From JADJRH01 sp046351455 (lineage in GTDB: Bacteria > Myxococcota_A > Polyangia > Polyangiales > Polyangiaceae): a stretch of 64,000 nucleotides of DNA. Positions 21,119-31,669 of the stretch are shown one piece after another. The notes beneath the pieces are model-generated. The model had not been told where the DNA came from and did no database searches. It worked only from the letters and a program-made list of their open reading frames with translations. Each line of letters begins with the position of its first letter. The stretch's first letter is position 1. The position numbers and the translations under genes are program-made. The DNA is taken from assembly GCA_046351455.1 (NCBI GenBank), contig JAXLYM010000005.1, forward strand, positions 186,001 through 250,000, in the 5' to 3' direction.

Positions 21119-21277
21119 ATGCGAAAGCCCCCGCGCCCGACGACGCTGATCCTGGGCCTGGTGCTCATCGTCGCGGCGATCTGGCGCCTGCAAACGTGCG
21201 CATCCGCGGGCCCCGCCGACCTCCCCGCGTGGCTCACGTCTCCGCCCGCGACGGCGACGTCCAGCGCGACGCCGTAA
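21119..21277 (+). CDS. 52-aa single-helix membrane or exported peptide
   Basis: ATG 21119 to TAA 21277 encodes MRKPPRPTTLILGLVLIVAA followed by IWRLQTC and a Pro/Ala/Ser/Thr tail. A basic start and one hydrophobic segment (residues about 9-21) mark it as a single-pass membrane or exported peptide. It begins 16 bp after the previous small lipoprotein gene on the same strand and is likely cotranscribed. Coding is supported by the frame and membrane-protein pattern only; function is unknown. Confidence 0.45.
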   Translation: MRKPPRPTTLILGLVLIVAAIWRLQTCASAGPADLPAWLTSPPATATSSATP

Positions 21278-21312
21278 AGCAGCGCGAGAGCTGCCACCGC
21301 CGCGAACGCCGG

Positions 21313-21373
21313 CATTTGTCGGATTTACAAGGGGGCTCCGCCCCCTCGTATCACTCCCCCGCCGACGAAGCGG
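21313..21373. repeat. 60-bp dispersed hairpin repeat, copy 1
   Basis: The core contains GGATTTACAAGGGGGCTCCG and then CCCCCTCGTATCACTCCCCC. It matches 34921-34982 with only about three or four differences over roughly 60 bp. The centre, GGGGGC-TCC-GCCCCC, is a perfect 6-bp stem. Read on the minus strand the stem is followed by TTGTAAAT, which resembles an intrinsic terminator. This copy lies in the 3-prime flank of bamA. Confidence 0.75.
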
Positions 21374-21482
21374 GCCGTCGGGAACGGGCTTCGATGAGGA
21401 AGGTGCGACGAGCGCCGAGCTGCCTGCTCCGGCCCGCTGCGCGCCGAGAATCGCGCGCTGCGCGCTCTGCGAAACGAGACGT

Positions 21483-21558
21483 CTCCCCTCCCGTGGCGCG
21501 CGGAGCGCGACGCTTGGGAGGGGCGCACGCGCGGGACGCGCGGGCGGGGGTGGGCACC
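21483..21558. repeat. 75-bp dispersed hairpin repeat, copy A
   Basis: It opens with CTCCCCTCCC, closes its first stem with GGGAGGGGCG, and ends GGGGGTGGGCACC. The same order of blocks and spacing occurs at 34824-34896 and 38236-38310. CCCCTCCC and GGGAGGGG form an 8-bp stem whose loop differs between copies. The loop here is GC-rich (GGCGCGCGGAGCGCGACGC). Confidence 0.7.
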
Positions 21559-21604
21559 TTCGGGAGATTCGGCAGCACCGCGATCGGCTTGGATCGCGGC
21601 GGGA

Positions 21605-24382
21605 TCAGAAGAAGTTGCCGATCGTGAATTCGAAGACGCTGCCCTGCTCGTACGGGAGCGGCTTGAACGGGAAGCCCCACTCGAAGCGCAGCGGGCCGAG
21701 CGGCGAGAACCAGCGGATGCCGAAGCCCCAGGACGTGCGCACCGCGAAGAGGCGGTCCGCCGAGAAGCACGGGTTCGTCTCCGCGAACGGGGAGGCCGGG
21801 GCGGCGCGGCAGTAGAGGCTCTCCAGGTTCCACGCGTTGCCGAGGTCCGTGAAGATGACGCCGCGGATCTGCACCGGATCGAGGATGGGGAACTCGATCT
21901 CGATGTTCTGCACGTACATCATGTTGCCGCCGATCACCGCGCCGTTCGTGATCGGGCTGGAGTTCGGATCGAGCGAGTCCGTGAGCGGCAGACGCGGGCC
22001 GATGCTGCGGAGCGGGAAGCCGCGGAGGTCGTAGATGCCGCCGAGGAAGAAGCGCGCGAAGATCGGCACGCCCGCGGGATCCGGGCTCGTCACGAGGCCG
22101 GCCTCCGCGTTCACCTTGAAGACGATCGAGTCCGTGATCGGGTGGTAGTACCGGCCGATGAGGCGCGTGCGGATGTAGTGGTTCTCGCTGCCGAGCACGT
22201 CCGGCGCGATCTCGACCGACGCCTGCACGTACGCGCCCGAGCTCGGGAACAGCTGGTTGTTGCGCGAGTCCCACGTGATCGCGGGGCGCACGCTCGACGT
22301 GATGCCGTCGTTGAAGAGGTTCGCGAGCGGGAGGCGGCGGAACACGCTCACCGCCTGCGCCGTGCCGAGCAGCGTGGACGTCGTCGACGTGGAGATCTGG
22401 TTCGACTCCAACGTGTACGAGAGCGACGCGCGCAGACGCGGCTGGATCAGCGGGTAGCCGAGCGTGATCGATCCGCCCGCGCTCGTCTGCGAGAACTGGT
22501 TGTAGACGCGCAGCTGGTCGTAGACGTTGAACGACGCCGAGAAGACGCTGTCGAGGAAGTACGGCTCGTACAGGCGGAGATCGATGAGCTGACGGAGGCC
22601 GGAGATCTGCGCCTGCAGCGCGAGCGACTGACCGTTGCCGAAGAGGTTCGCCTGCTGGACCTGCGCCGTCGCGATGAAGCTCTCGATGCTGGAGAAGCCG
22701 GCGCCGATCTGGAACGTGCCGGTGGGCTTCTCGCCGATCTCGAAGTTGACGTTGATGTGCTCGGGATCGTCGCCCTGCTCCGTCGACATGTCGACGCGCT
22801 CGAAGTAGCCGAGCGCGGTGATGCGGCGCTTCGACATCTCGAGCTTGCTCTCGGAGAAGAGCTCGCGCTCCTTCACTTCCATCTCGCGCCGGATGACCTT
22901 GTCGCGCGTCTTCGTGTTGCCGCGGATCTCGATGCGGCCGAAGTAGACGAGCTGGTTGCGCTTGATGGGGACGACGACGTCGACCTCCTGCGTGTCGGGG
23001 TCGAGGTTCGTCTCGGGCGGCGCCTCCACGTTCGCGTAGCCCGCGTCGCGGTACAGCGTCTGGACGGCCTGGAGATCCTTCGCGAGCTCCGCGCGGTTGA
23101 AGAAGTCGCCGTTCTTCGCGCGGATCATTTCGCGCAGCGTGCGGCGCCCGCCGATCGGCTCGATCTCCTTGCCGTCCGCGTCGCGCTCGAACACGCGCAG
23201 GCTGCGGATCTTGTAGCGCGGGCCCTCGTTGATCGAGATCGTGATCTCGATGCCGTTGCGGTCCGGCGTGAGCATCACGCGCGGCGTCGCCACCTGCACC
23301 GAGAGGAAGCCGCGGTCGTAGTAGAGCGCGTTGATGACGAGGATGTCGCGCTCGAAGGCGTCGTTGCGGAACGCGCCGCCCGCGCCGAACTCGAGCAGGT
23401 TCGGCTGGCCCGTCAGCATCACCTCGCGCAGCTCGTCGTCGGACACGGAGTGGTTGCCGATGAACGTGATGCGCCGGACGGTGACCGCCTCGTGCTCGCG
23501 GACCGTGAACTTGATCGCCACCTCGTTGTTCTTGAGGGGCGTGACCTCGTAGCTGACCTCCGCGAGGAAGAAGCCCTTCTCGGCGTACTTGTCGCGGATC
23601 TTCTGGATGCCGCGGCGGATCGCCGGGTGGCTCAGGATCGAGCCGACCTTCACCTCGACGCTGAGCGCCTCCGTGAGATCGTTGTTCTCGATCCCGCTGT
23701 TCCCGACGAAGGTGATCTCCTTCACGCTGGGGCGCTCGCGCACGACGATGCGGAGGCGCACGCCCTGATCGACGCGGGTGAGATCGACCTCGACGTCGTC
23801 GAAGAAGCCGGAGTCGTAGAGCTCGTGGACGTCCTTCGCGAGGCCCTCGGGCGTGAACTTCTTCCCGACGCGCGCGGTGCCGAGGTACGCGACCATCTCG
23901 TCCTCGGTGACGCGCTTGTTGCCGACGATGTCCACCTTGACGATCGTCTGACCGCGCACGAGCTCGCCCTCCGTGGGCGGCACGGTCGGCAGCGCCTCCG
24001 GGGCCGCGTCCACCGGCGCTGCGACCGGCGCGGGCGCGGGGGCAGGCTGCGGCGTCGCGTCCGGGGCGGCGCTCGCGGGCGGCGCGGCGGGCTGAGCGGG
24101 CGCGGCCTTCTTCGCGGGCTTCGGCGCGGGCTGAGCGGGCGCGGCCTTCTTCGCGGGCTTCGATGCGGCGGCCGGCTTCGGCTGCGCGAACGTCATCGCG
24201 CTCGTGAAGAGCGTCGCGAACAGCGTGAGGACGACGATCGCTCGCCGAAAGAGGCCCGCGTGGCCGCGCGCTCGGCGGACGTCGCGCACGCTCGTGGGGC
24301 GCGGGGTCCTCGCGCTGCGGCGGGGCGAAGGGCGACGTTCCGATTGAGGGGCGGGCTGCAAAGCGTGCGCCTCGTACCTCAC
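21605..24382 (-). CDS. bamA: Outer-membrane protein assembly factor BamA
   Basis: This is the Omp85-family core of the BAM complex, which inserts beta-barrel proteins into the outer membrane. From GTG 24382 the protein is 925 aa; GTG 24289 is an alternative that places the signal (AIVVLTLFATLFTSAMTFAQ) closer to the N-terminus. An Ala/Pro/Lys-rich linker follows (PAPKPAKKAAPAQ repeats). Five POTRA domains can be followed: VKVDIVGNKRV, VKEITFVGNSGI, VRRITFIGNHSV, YKIRSLRVFERD and FGRIEIRGNTKT. The C-terminal 16-strand barrel has the Omp85 motif FFLGGIYDLRGFP and ends in Phe (FTIGNFF), the outer-membrane targeting signature. It is longer than the E. coli protein (810 aa) because of the linker. 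It is divergent from parC across 288 bp. Other BAM genes are not here. Confidence 0.95.
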   Translation of the reverse strand: MRYEAHALQPAPQSERRPSPRRSARTPRPTSVRDVRRARGHAGLFRRAIVVLTLFATLFTSAMTFAQPKPAAASKPAKKAAPAQPAPKPAKKAAPAQPAAPPASAAPDATPQPAPAPAPVAAPVDAAPEALPTVPPTEGELVRGQTIVKVDIVGNKRVTEDEMVAYLGTARVGKKFTPEGLAKDVHELYDSGFFDDVEVDLTRVDQGVRLRIVVRERPSVKEITFVGNSGIENNDLTEALSVEVKVGSILSHPAIRRGIQKIRDKYAEKGFFLAEVSYEVTPLKNNEVAIKFTVREHEAVTVRRITFIGNHSVSDDELREVMLTGQPNLLEFGAGGAFRNDAFERDILVINALYYDRGFLSVQVATPRVMLTPDRNGIEITISINEGPRYKIRSLRVFERDADGKEIEPIGGRRTLREMIRAKNGDFFNRAELAKDLQAVQTLYRDAGYANVEAPPETNLDPDTQEVDVVVPIKRNQLVYFGRIEIRGNTKTRDKVIRREMEVKERELFSESKLEMSKRRITALGYFERVDMSTEQGDDPEHINVNFEIGEKPTGTFQIGAGFSSIESFIATAQVQQANLFGNGQSLALQAQISGLRQLIDLRLYEPYFLDSVFSASFNVYDQLRVYNQFSQTSAGGSITLGYPLIQPRLRASLSYTLESNQISTSTTSTLLGTAQAVSVFRRLPLANLFNDGITSSVRPAITWDSRNNQLFPSSGAYVQASVEIAPDVLGSENHYIRTRLIGRYYHPITDSIVFKVNAEAGLVTSPDPAGVPIFARFFLGGIYDLRGFPLRSIGPRLPLTDSLDPNSSPITNGAVIGGNMMYVQNIEIEFPILDPVQIRGVIFTDLGNAWNLESLYCRAAPASPFAETNPCFSADRLFAVRTSWGFGIRWFSPLGPLRFEWGFPFKPLPYEQGSVFEFTIGNFF

Positions 24383-24670
24383 CCCACGGTCGTTGTCACG
24401 CGCCGGGCAAAGCCGCGGACCGCAAGGCCCGGACGCGCCGCGCTGATCGAGCCATCCGCGCGACGCCGCGGCGCTGCGCGACGACGACGAAGCACGCTCG
24501 CCACGCGCCGGCGCGATGGACATTGGTCGTCCTCGAACGCGCGCGGCGCGCCTTGACCAAGCAGCAGCGCCTGACTATTGCCATGCGCCCCGGCGCTAGC
24601 TGAACGCCGGTTTACCAAGGGGACGCGGGCATTTCCCGCGCTCTCCGCTGCCGTTTCTGTGAGGTATCCC

Positions 24671-27127
24671 GTGGCGCGATCGAACCAGCTTTCTCTTCCG
24701 ATCAAGGGCAAGGGCAGCGATCCGCCTCCGCCGGAGATCCCGGACACGCCGCTCAGCGAGGAGGCGCGGCGCCGGTACCTCAACTACGCCCTGTCGGTGA
24801 TCACGTCGCGCGCGCTGCCCGACGTGCGCGACGGATTGAAGCCGGTGCAGCGCCGCATCCTGTACGCGATGCACAACGATCTGCGCCTCGGCCCCGACGC
24901 GAAGTTCCGCAAGAGCGCGGCCGTCGTCGGCGACGTGATGGGCAAGTATCACCCGCACGGCGACGTCGCGATCTACGACGCGATGGTCCGCATGGCGCAG
25001 GACTGGGTGATGCGCGCGGCCCTCGTCGAAGGCCACGGCAACTTCGGCTCGCTCGACGGCGACGCCCCCGCAGCGATGCGTTACACCGAAGCGCGCCTGC
25101 GCCCGCTCGCGCTGGAGCTCTTGAGCGAGATCGGCCACCGCACGGTCGCGTGGCGCCCCAACTACGACGGCACCCGCTCGGAGCCGGTGGTGCTCCCGTC
25201 GCGCTTCCCGAACCTGCTCGTGAACGGCTCGCAGGGCATCGCGGTCGGCATGGCCACGAGCATCCCGCCGCACAACTTGGGGGAGGTGATCGACGCGTGC
25301 ACCGCGCTGATCGGCGACCGCTCGCTGAGCGTGTTCCGCCTGCTCACGCACATCAAGGGGCCCGATTTTCCGACGGGCGGACAGCTCTTCGTCTCGAAGA
25401 AGGAGCTCGAGGAGGTCTACGCCGCGGGCCAGGGATCGCTCCGCCTGCGCGGCGAGTGGAAGACCGAGGAGGACACGCGCAAGGGCGCGGGCGGCACGAT
25501 CGTGATCACCAGCATCCCGTACGCGGTCGAGCGCAAGGTGATCGTCGAGAAGATCGCGGAGGTGATCATCTCGAAGAAGCTCCCATCGCTGCTCGACGTG
25601 CGCGACGAGTCGACGAGGGACGTGCGGATCGTCCTCGAGACGAAGCGCGGGACCGATCCCCAGCTCGTGATGGCGTACCTCTTCAAGCACACGCCGATGC
25701 AGGTGAACGTGCAGGTGAACCTCACGTGCCTCGTGCCGACGGACAGCATGGAGGTCGCGGCCCCGCGGCGCCTCGGCCTGTCCGAGGTGCTGATCCACTT
25801 CATCGACTTCCGCTTCGACACCGTCACGAAGCGCATCGAGTTCGACCTCGAGGAGCTGGGCAAGAAGATCCACATCCTGGAGGGGTTCGAGAAGATCTTC
25901 GACGCGCTCGACGAGGTGCTGAAGATCATCCGCAAGAGCGACGGACGGAGGGACGCGCAGGAGAAGCTGATCGCGCGGTTCGCGCTGAGCGAAGAGCAGG
26001 CCGACGCGATCCTGGAGCTGCGCCTCTACCGCCTCGCGAAGCTCGAGATCCTGATGGTGCAGAAGGACCTCGCGCACCTCCGCGCCGAGGCGAAGAAGCT
26101 CGAAGCGCTGCTCAAGAGCGCCGACAAACGCTGGGCCCTCGTGAAGGACGAGCTCACGGAGCTCCGCGCGAAGTTCGGCGCGAAGCGGCTCACGAAGGTC
26201 ACCGGCTCGACGGACGAGCCGGAGTTCAGCGAGGAGGCCTTCATCATCGACGAGGACGCGAACGTGATCCTCTCGGCGCAGGGCTGGGTGAAGCGCGTGC
26301 GCGAGCTCAAGGATCTCGGCGCGACTCGCCTCCGCGAAGGCGACAGCGTCGCCGCGGCCGTCGCGGGCTCCACGCGCGCCTCCGTCGCGTTCTTCTCGAA
26401 CCTCGGCGCCTGCTACGTGTGCCGCATCCACGACGTGCCCGCCTCGGCCGGCTACGGCGATCCGGTGCAGAAGCTGTTCAAGCTGGCGGACGGGGAGCGC
26501 ATGGTGGCGATGTACTCCTTCGATCCGCGCGCGCTCGACGTGCCCGCGCCGAACGAGGGAGCGGACGAGCCGGAGCCTCCGTACGCGCTCGCCGTCACGC
26601 GATCCGGCTTGGGCCTGCGCTTCTCGCTGCGCGCGCACCGAGAGCCGTCGACGCGCGCCGGTCGCAAGTTCGCCAAGCTGAACGAGGGCGACGAGGTGAT
26701 CGCAGTGCTGCCGGCCTCCGCGGGCGACACGGTGCTGTGCGCCTCGACCGAAGGCCACGCGCTCGGCGTCGCGGTCGATCTGATCCCGGTGCTCTCCGGC
26801 GCTGGCAAAGGCTCGATCCTCATGAAGATCGACGAGGGCGATCGGCTCCTCGGCGCCGTCGTCGCGAGCGAGTCGGGCGGCGTGCTCGTCGTCGAGACCG
26901 AGAAGGGCAAGACCCACGAGCTGTCGCGCGACAAGATCCTCGGAGCGCGCGCGGATCGCGGCGGCCAGATCGTGAAGCGCGATCGCTTCGCGCGCATCGT
27001 GCCGCCCGCCGTCGTCGCGCCGAACCTGGAGGGCTCGAAGGGAGCCGCGACGAAGGGCACGGCAGGCGACGACTCTTCACGCCGCCCCGATCCGAGCGAC
27101 GACGCCAAGAACCGGGAGATGAACTGA
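24671..27127 (+). CDS. parC: DNA topoisomerase IV subunit A
   Basis: A type IIA topoisomerase A subunit, which cuts and rejoins DNA. GTG 24671 (MARSNQLSLPIKGKG) follows GAGG at the right spacing; the frame extends upstream to 24578 without a convincing start. The 818-aa protein shows the winged-helix region (RALPDVRDGLKPVQRRILYA), KYHPHGDVAIYDA, and the catalytic tyrosine Tyr138 in MRYTEARL. The C-terminal wrapping domain lacks the GyrA-box (QRRGGRG-type) motif, and the partner gene directly downstream is ParE-sized, which favours topoisomerase IV over gyrase. The C-terminal 60 residues are charged and probably disordered. It is co-transcribed with parE, one base between stop and start (TGAGATG). 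Confidence 0.88.
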   Translation: MARSNQLSLPIKGKGSDPPPPEIPDTPLSEEARRRYLNYALSVITSRALPDVRDGLKPVQRRILYAMHNDLRLGPDAKFRKSAAVVGDVMGKYHPHGDVAIYDAMVRMAQDWVMRAALVEGHGNFGSLDGDAPAAMRYTEARLRPLALELLSEIGHRTVAWRPNYDGTRSEPVVLPSRFPNLLVNGSQGIAVGMATSIPPHNLGEVIDACTALIGDRSLSVFRLLTHIKGPDFPTGGQLFVSKKELEEVYAAGQGSLRLRGEWKTEEDTRKGAGGTIVITSIPYAVERKVIVEKIAEVIISKKLPSLLDVRDESTRDVRIVLETKRGTDPQLVMAYLFKHTPMQVNVQVNLTCLVPTDSMEVAAPRRLGLSEVLIHFIDFRFDTVTKRIEFDLEELGKKIHILEGFEKIFDALDEVLKIIRKSDGRRDAQEKLIARFALSEEQADAILELRLYRLAKLEILMVQKDLAHLRAEAKKLEALLKSADKRWALVKDELTELRAKFGAKRLTKVTGSTDEPEFSEEAFIIDEDANVILSAQGWVKRVRELKDLGATRLREGDSVAAAVAGSTRASVAFFSNLGACYVCRIHDVPASAGYGDPVQKLFKLADGERMVAMYSFDPRALDVPAPNEGADEPEPPYALAVTRSGLGLRFSLRAHREPSTRAGRKFAKLNEGDEVIAVLPASAGDTVLCASTEGHALGVAVDLIPVLSGAGKGSILMKIDEGDRLLGAVVASESGGVLVVETEKGKTHELSRDKILGARADRGGQIVKRDRFARIVPPAVVAPNLEGSKGAATKGTAGDDSSRRPDPSDDAKNREMN

Positions 27128-27128
27128 G

Positions 27129-29096
<1,968 letters not shown>

Positions 29097-29510
29097 TCCG
29101 AGGACTGAAAGCCTCGCCCGGTTTCCTCTCCGTTCAACCGCCTCCTCCCGCCAGTCAATCGTGAACGATAGGTGCGCGCGCCGCGCGCATTGCGCGGAAA
29201 CCCACCTCCAATGCGCGCGAACCGGGGTTCCCGGGGGGATATCCGCGGGGGGTTTACCAGTCCAATGAGCGGCGGATCCCCCATGCTGGGGCGTCATGTG
29301 TCCAGCCCGCGCGTGAACCATCGGACACAGTGCCCGGAGAGAGGCCGCCTGCAGCGACGAATTTCTGCGGCGCGCAACGCTCTTCCCGTGGATGTCAAGA
29401 AGCCTTCGCGGTGCTTTTTATGCTCGGCGCGCCGGTTGCACTGAAAGGTTTCGGTCCGAGCGTCGTCTCTCTGTTCGGCTTCGGCCCCAAACCTTCTTTG
29501 GAGAGGTCCT
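29097..29510. other. 414-bp intergenic leader region before the AraC-type HTH gene
   Basis: No gene is seen. The first 200 bp are very GC-rich and contain short inverted repeats near GCGCGCGCCGCGCGC and CCCCGGTT/GGTTCCCGGGG-like strings. The later part is less GC-rich and holds the best sigma-70-like promoter of the window (29393-29421). The expected leader contains AAAGGTTT (29444-29451) and AAACCTT (29489-29495), which can pair to form a hairpin just ahead of the ribosome-binding site GAGAGG (29501-29506). Confidence 0.5.
29393..29421 (+). promoter_or_regulatory. Sigma-70-like promoter candidate
   Basis: TGTCAA (29393-29398) and TTTTAT (29416-29421) are separated by 17 bp, correct for a -35/-10 pair, and sit about 90 bp ahead of the GTG start at 29511. 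Both boxes match the consensus at four positions. The low GC of this stretch in a GC-rich genome adds some support. Confidence 0.35.
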
Positions 29511-30050
29511 GTGAGCACTGCCCTTTCGACCGTTCCCCGCGCGCCCTCCCCGTCGTTCACGCGTCCCCTTACGCCGGTGATCGCGCCTCCCGCCCGCGCT
29601 TCCGGGGTACTTCCTGTCGGCGGGATGGTTTCCCAGGCATTCAAGCCCCTTCCCATGACCAAGCCGCTGCAGCCGATCGTGGCTCCGGTCGCGCCGCCCC
29701 TGCCCCGCAGCACCGCGGAGCGCATGGTGATCGCCCGCGAGCGCATCCGCACCGCAGCGGAGGCAGGCCAGCGCATCCGGTCGTATGAGGTGGCGCTCGA
29801 CGTCGACCTCTCGGAGTTCCACTTCGCTCGCCAGTTCCGCGCGGCCTTCGGTCGTTCGCCGCACGTCTTCTACGACGAGGTCCGCGCCGAGAAGGCCCGG
29901 ACGCTCCTCTCCGAAGGCATGAGCGAAGGCGAGGTCGCTCGTCGTATCGGCTTCCGGCGCCCCGCCGAGCTGCGCGCCCTCCTCGCGAAGCGCCGCAACG
30001 GCGAGCAGGCCGAGCAGGTCGAGCAGACCGAGCCCACCGAGCAGGGCTGA
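29511..30050 (+). CDS. Short AraC-type helix-turn-helix protein
   Basis: A 179-aa protein starting at GTG 29511 behind GAGAGG. The first 65 residues are Pro/Ala/Ser-rich and look disordered. Residues about 70-160 resemble the double helix-turn-helix of AraC/XylS regulators: VALDVDLSEFHFARQFRAAF followed by GRSPHVFYDEVRAEKARTLL, then the second helix-turn-helix SEGEVARRIGFRRPAEL. The tail is low-complexity (EQ and TEP repeats). No sensing domain is present, so it is either constitutive, driven by level, or regulated through the N-terminal tail. It lies alone after parE with its own promoter candidate. DNA binding is likely; the targets are unknown. Confidence 0.75.
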   Translation: MSTALSTVPRAPSPSFTRPLTPVIAPPARASGVLPVGGMVSQAFKPLPMTKPLQPIVAPVAPPLPRSTAERMVIARERIRTAAEAGQRIRSYEVALDVDLSEFHFARQFRAAFGRSPHVFYDEVRAEKARTLLSEGMSEGEVARRIGFRRPAELRALLAKRRNGEQAEQVEQTEPTEQG

Positions 30051-30123
30051 TTCGCTCCTGCGGCCTCGGACGCTCGCGTGAGCGGGTGTTCCTTCGAGAC
30101 GTCGCGTCCGCTACCGTCGTCCT

Positions 30124-30612
30124 ATGTGGCGGCCGATTTCGGTGCTCTTCCGTGGCCGCTTGTGGAGCGGCTACGGGCTCGCCGCCGTGCTCCTCGGGTG
30201 CGGCGGGGATGCCCCGTCGCCCGCCAAGAATCCCGCCGCCGCGACCTCGTCTTCCCCCGCACCCTCGCGAAATGACGTCCGCTCCAGGCTCCAAGGCACC
30301 TGGGAGCTCGTCACCTTCATTTCGCGCGGCCCCATCCCCGAAGAAGCCATCCCGGTCCTCGCGACGCTCCACGGCGCCGTCCGACTGCGCTTCGAGCAGG
30401 GCCGGCTGATCACGTTCATCCCGGGCAATCCAGATCAGGAAGAGTGCGCGTTCGAGATCGCCTCGGAGAACGAAGGCTCGTTCGCGCTCGTCACGTCCGC
30501 CGGGATGTTCCGGAGGGCGGCGGCGCGCTTCGTCTCCGACGAGGAGTGGGAGGCCACCGAGGACGGCCCGACGTGGCCGGGCACGACCCGCTTCCGGCGC
30601 GTTCGCGAGTGA
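30124..30612 (+). CDS. Small lipoprotein, lipocalin-like residue pattern
   Basis: A 162-aa exported protein with signal LWSGYGLAAVLLGC. A Pro/Ala/Ser spacer leads to a domain that begins SRLQGTWELVTFISRGPIPE, the opening found in small lipocalin-like and DUF beta-barrel lipoproteins. It then has alternating beta strands (AVRLRFEQGRLITFIPG, CAFEIASENEGSFAL) and ends in PGTTRFRRV. The start is ATG 30124; I see no strong ribosome-binding site. It is convergent with the nitrilase gene. Ligand and function are unknown. Confidence 0.6.
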   Translation: MWRPISVLFRGRLWSGYGLAAVLLGCGGDAPSPAKNPAAATSSSPAPSRNDVRSRLQGTWELVTFISRGPIPEEAIPVLATLHGAVRLRFEQGRLITFIPGNPDQEECAFEIASENEGSFALVTSAGMFRRAAARFVSDEEWEATEDGPTWPGTTRFRRVRE

Positions 30613-30730
30613 CGGGAGGCCGTCGGGTGCGCAGGAAACGTGCGGCAGCATCGCCGCTGCGGCAGAGCGACCGCACCTCGCAGTGACCATGCAGCTCCCC
30701 TCGGAGCGACGGGCTGCGCAGACGGATTCG

Positions 30731-31546
30731 CTACAGGCGGCGGTGCGTGAGGGCGGGCAGGTTGGCGCGAACGCGCGTCAGGTAGTCCAGATCCAAGGCG
30801 GCGACGATCACGCCCTCGCTCTCCGACGCCTGCGCGATGACGTCTCCCCACGGATCGATGATGCACGACTTGCCGAACGTGTGGCGTCCGCGCGGGTGCT
30901 TGCCCCACTGCGCCGCGGCCACGACGAACGCCTGCGATTCGATCGCGCGCGCGCGGAGCAGCACCATCCAGTGATCCTTGCCGGTCGTCAGCGTGAAGGC
31001 CGCGGGGACCACGATCACCTCCACGCCCGCGGCCGAGAGCGCGCGGTAAAGCTCCGGGAAGCGGAGGTCGTAACAGACCGAGAGGCCCACGCCGACCGCG
31101 TCGATCGACATCGTGACGGGCCCCTTCCCCGCCATCGTGGCCGCGGACTCGCGGTACGTCGTCCCGTCGCCGATCTCGACGTCGAAGAGGTGCACCTTGC
31201 GGTAGCGCGCGAGGAGGCGTCCGTCGGGACCGAAGGCCGCGCACGTGTTGTAGGGGCGCGCGGGATCGCTCGAGCGCTCCGGCATGCCGCCGCCGATCAC
31301 CGTGACCTGGCGCGCCCGCGCGGCTCGTCGCAGCGTCGACGCGATCGGGCCGTCGCCCTCGAGATCCTCCGCCACGTCGCGCTTCTCCGGCTCCGCGCCG
31401 AAGAAGGCGAAGTTCTCGGGCAGCACGACGACGCTCGCTCCACGATCGGCGGCCTCGCCGATGCGGCGCTCGACGACGTGGAGGTTCTCTTGGAGATCGC
31501 CCTGCGACGACATCTGCACGGCGGCCCAGACAGGCGCTCTTCGCAT
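30731..31546 (-). CDS. Carbon-nitrogen hydrolase (nitrilase superfamily, Nit1/deaminated glutathione amidase-like)
   Basis: A 271-aa nitrilase-superfamily amidase. The catalytic triad is complete: Glu44 (VLPENFAFFG), Lys117 (RYRKVHLFDV) and Cys158 (GLSVCYDLRFPELYR). The motif KVHLFDVEIGDG and the strong CYDLRFPELYR match the branch that contains Nit1/YafV-like and deaminated-glutathione amidases, which repair a metabolite by releasing ammonia or an amino acid; that finer assignment is by recall. The protein is soluble and of normal length, with no signal peptide. ATG 31546 begins the standard core (APVWAAVQM). It has no operon partner: the lipoprotein gene upstream is 123 bp away. Confidence 0.88.
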   Translation of the reverse strand: MRRAPVWAAVQMSSQGDLQENLHVVERRIGEAADRGASVVVLPENFAFFGAEPEKRDVAEDLEGDGPIASTLRRAARARQVTVIGGGMPERSSDPARPYNTCAAFGPDGRLLARYRKVHLFDVEIGDGTTYRESAATMAGKGPVTMSIDAVGVGLSVCYDLRFPELYRALSAAGVEVIVVPAAFTLTTGKDHWMVLLRARAIESQAFVVAAAQWGKHPRGRHTFGKSCIIDPWGDVIAQASESEGVIVAALDLDYLTRVRANLPALTHRRL

Positions 31547-31669
31547 GCGCGGAGCATAGTGGAGGTCGCCCGCGCAGCGCCAATTTGCGCGGCGCGCGCT
31601 CCGTCGTCGTGGTGTGGGATCACGCGGCGCGCTCGCGCTTCGGTGCCGGCGACGCGCGCGACGAACGAT

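Larger units (their letters stand above)
21278..21604. other. 327-bp convergent intergenic region holding two repeat families
   Basis: No gene is seen. The space lies between the 52-aa gene (plus) and the end of bamA (minus). It carries one copy of the 60-bp hairpin repeat (21313-21373) and one copy of the 75-bp hairpin repeat (21483-21558), both described separately. Both may serve in transcription termination at this convergent junction. Confidence 0.6.

Noticed and set aside
22142..24556. 804-aa plus-strand ORF antisense to bamA
   Set aside because: It is rich in Arg, Asp, Val and Leu repeats with no fold signal and mirrors the codon bias of bamA. The minus strand shows POTRA and barrel motifs, so the plus ORF is a shadow.
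24596..26917. 773-aa minus-strand ORF antisense to parC
   Set aside because: Composition is Arg/Leu/Asp/Glu-rich and low-information. The plus strand has every topoisomerase motif.
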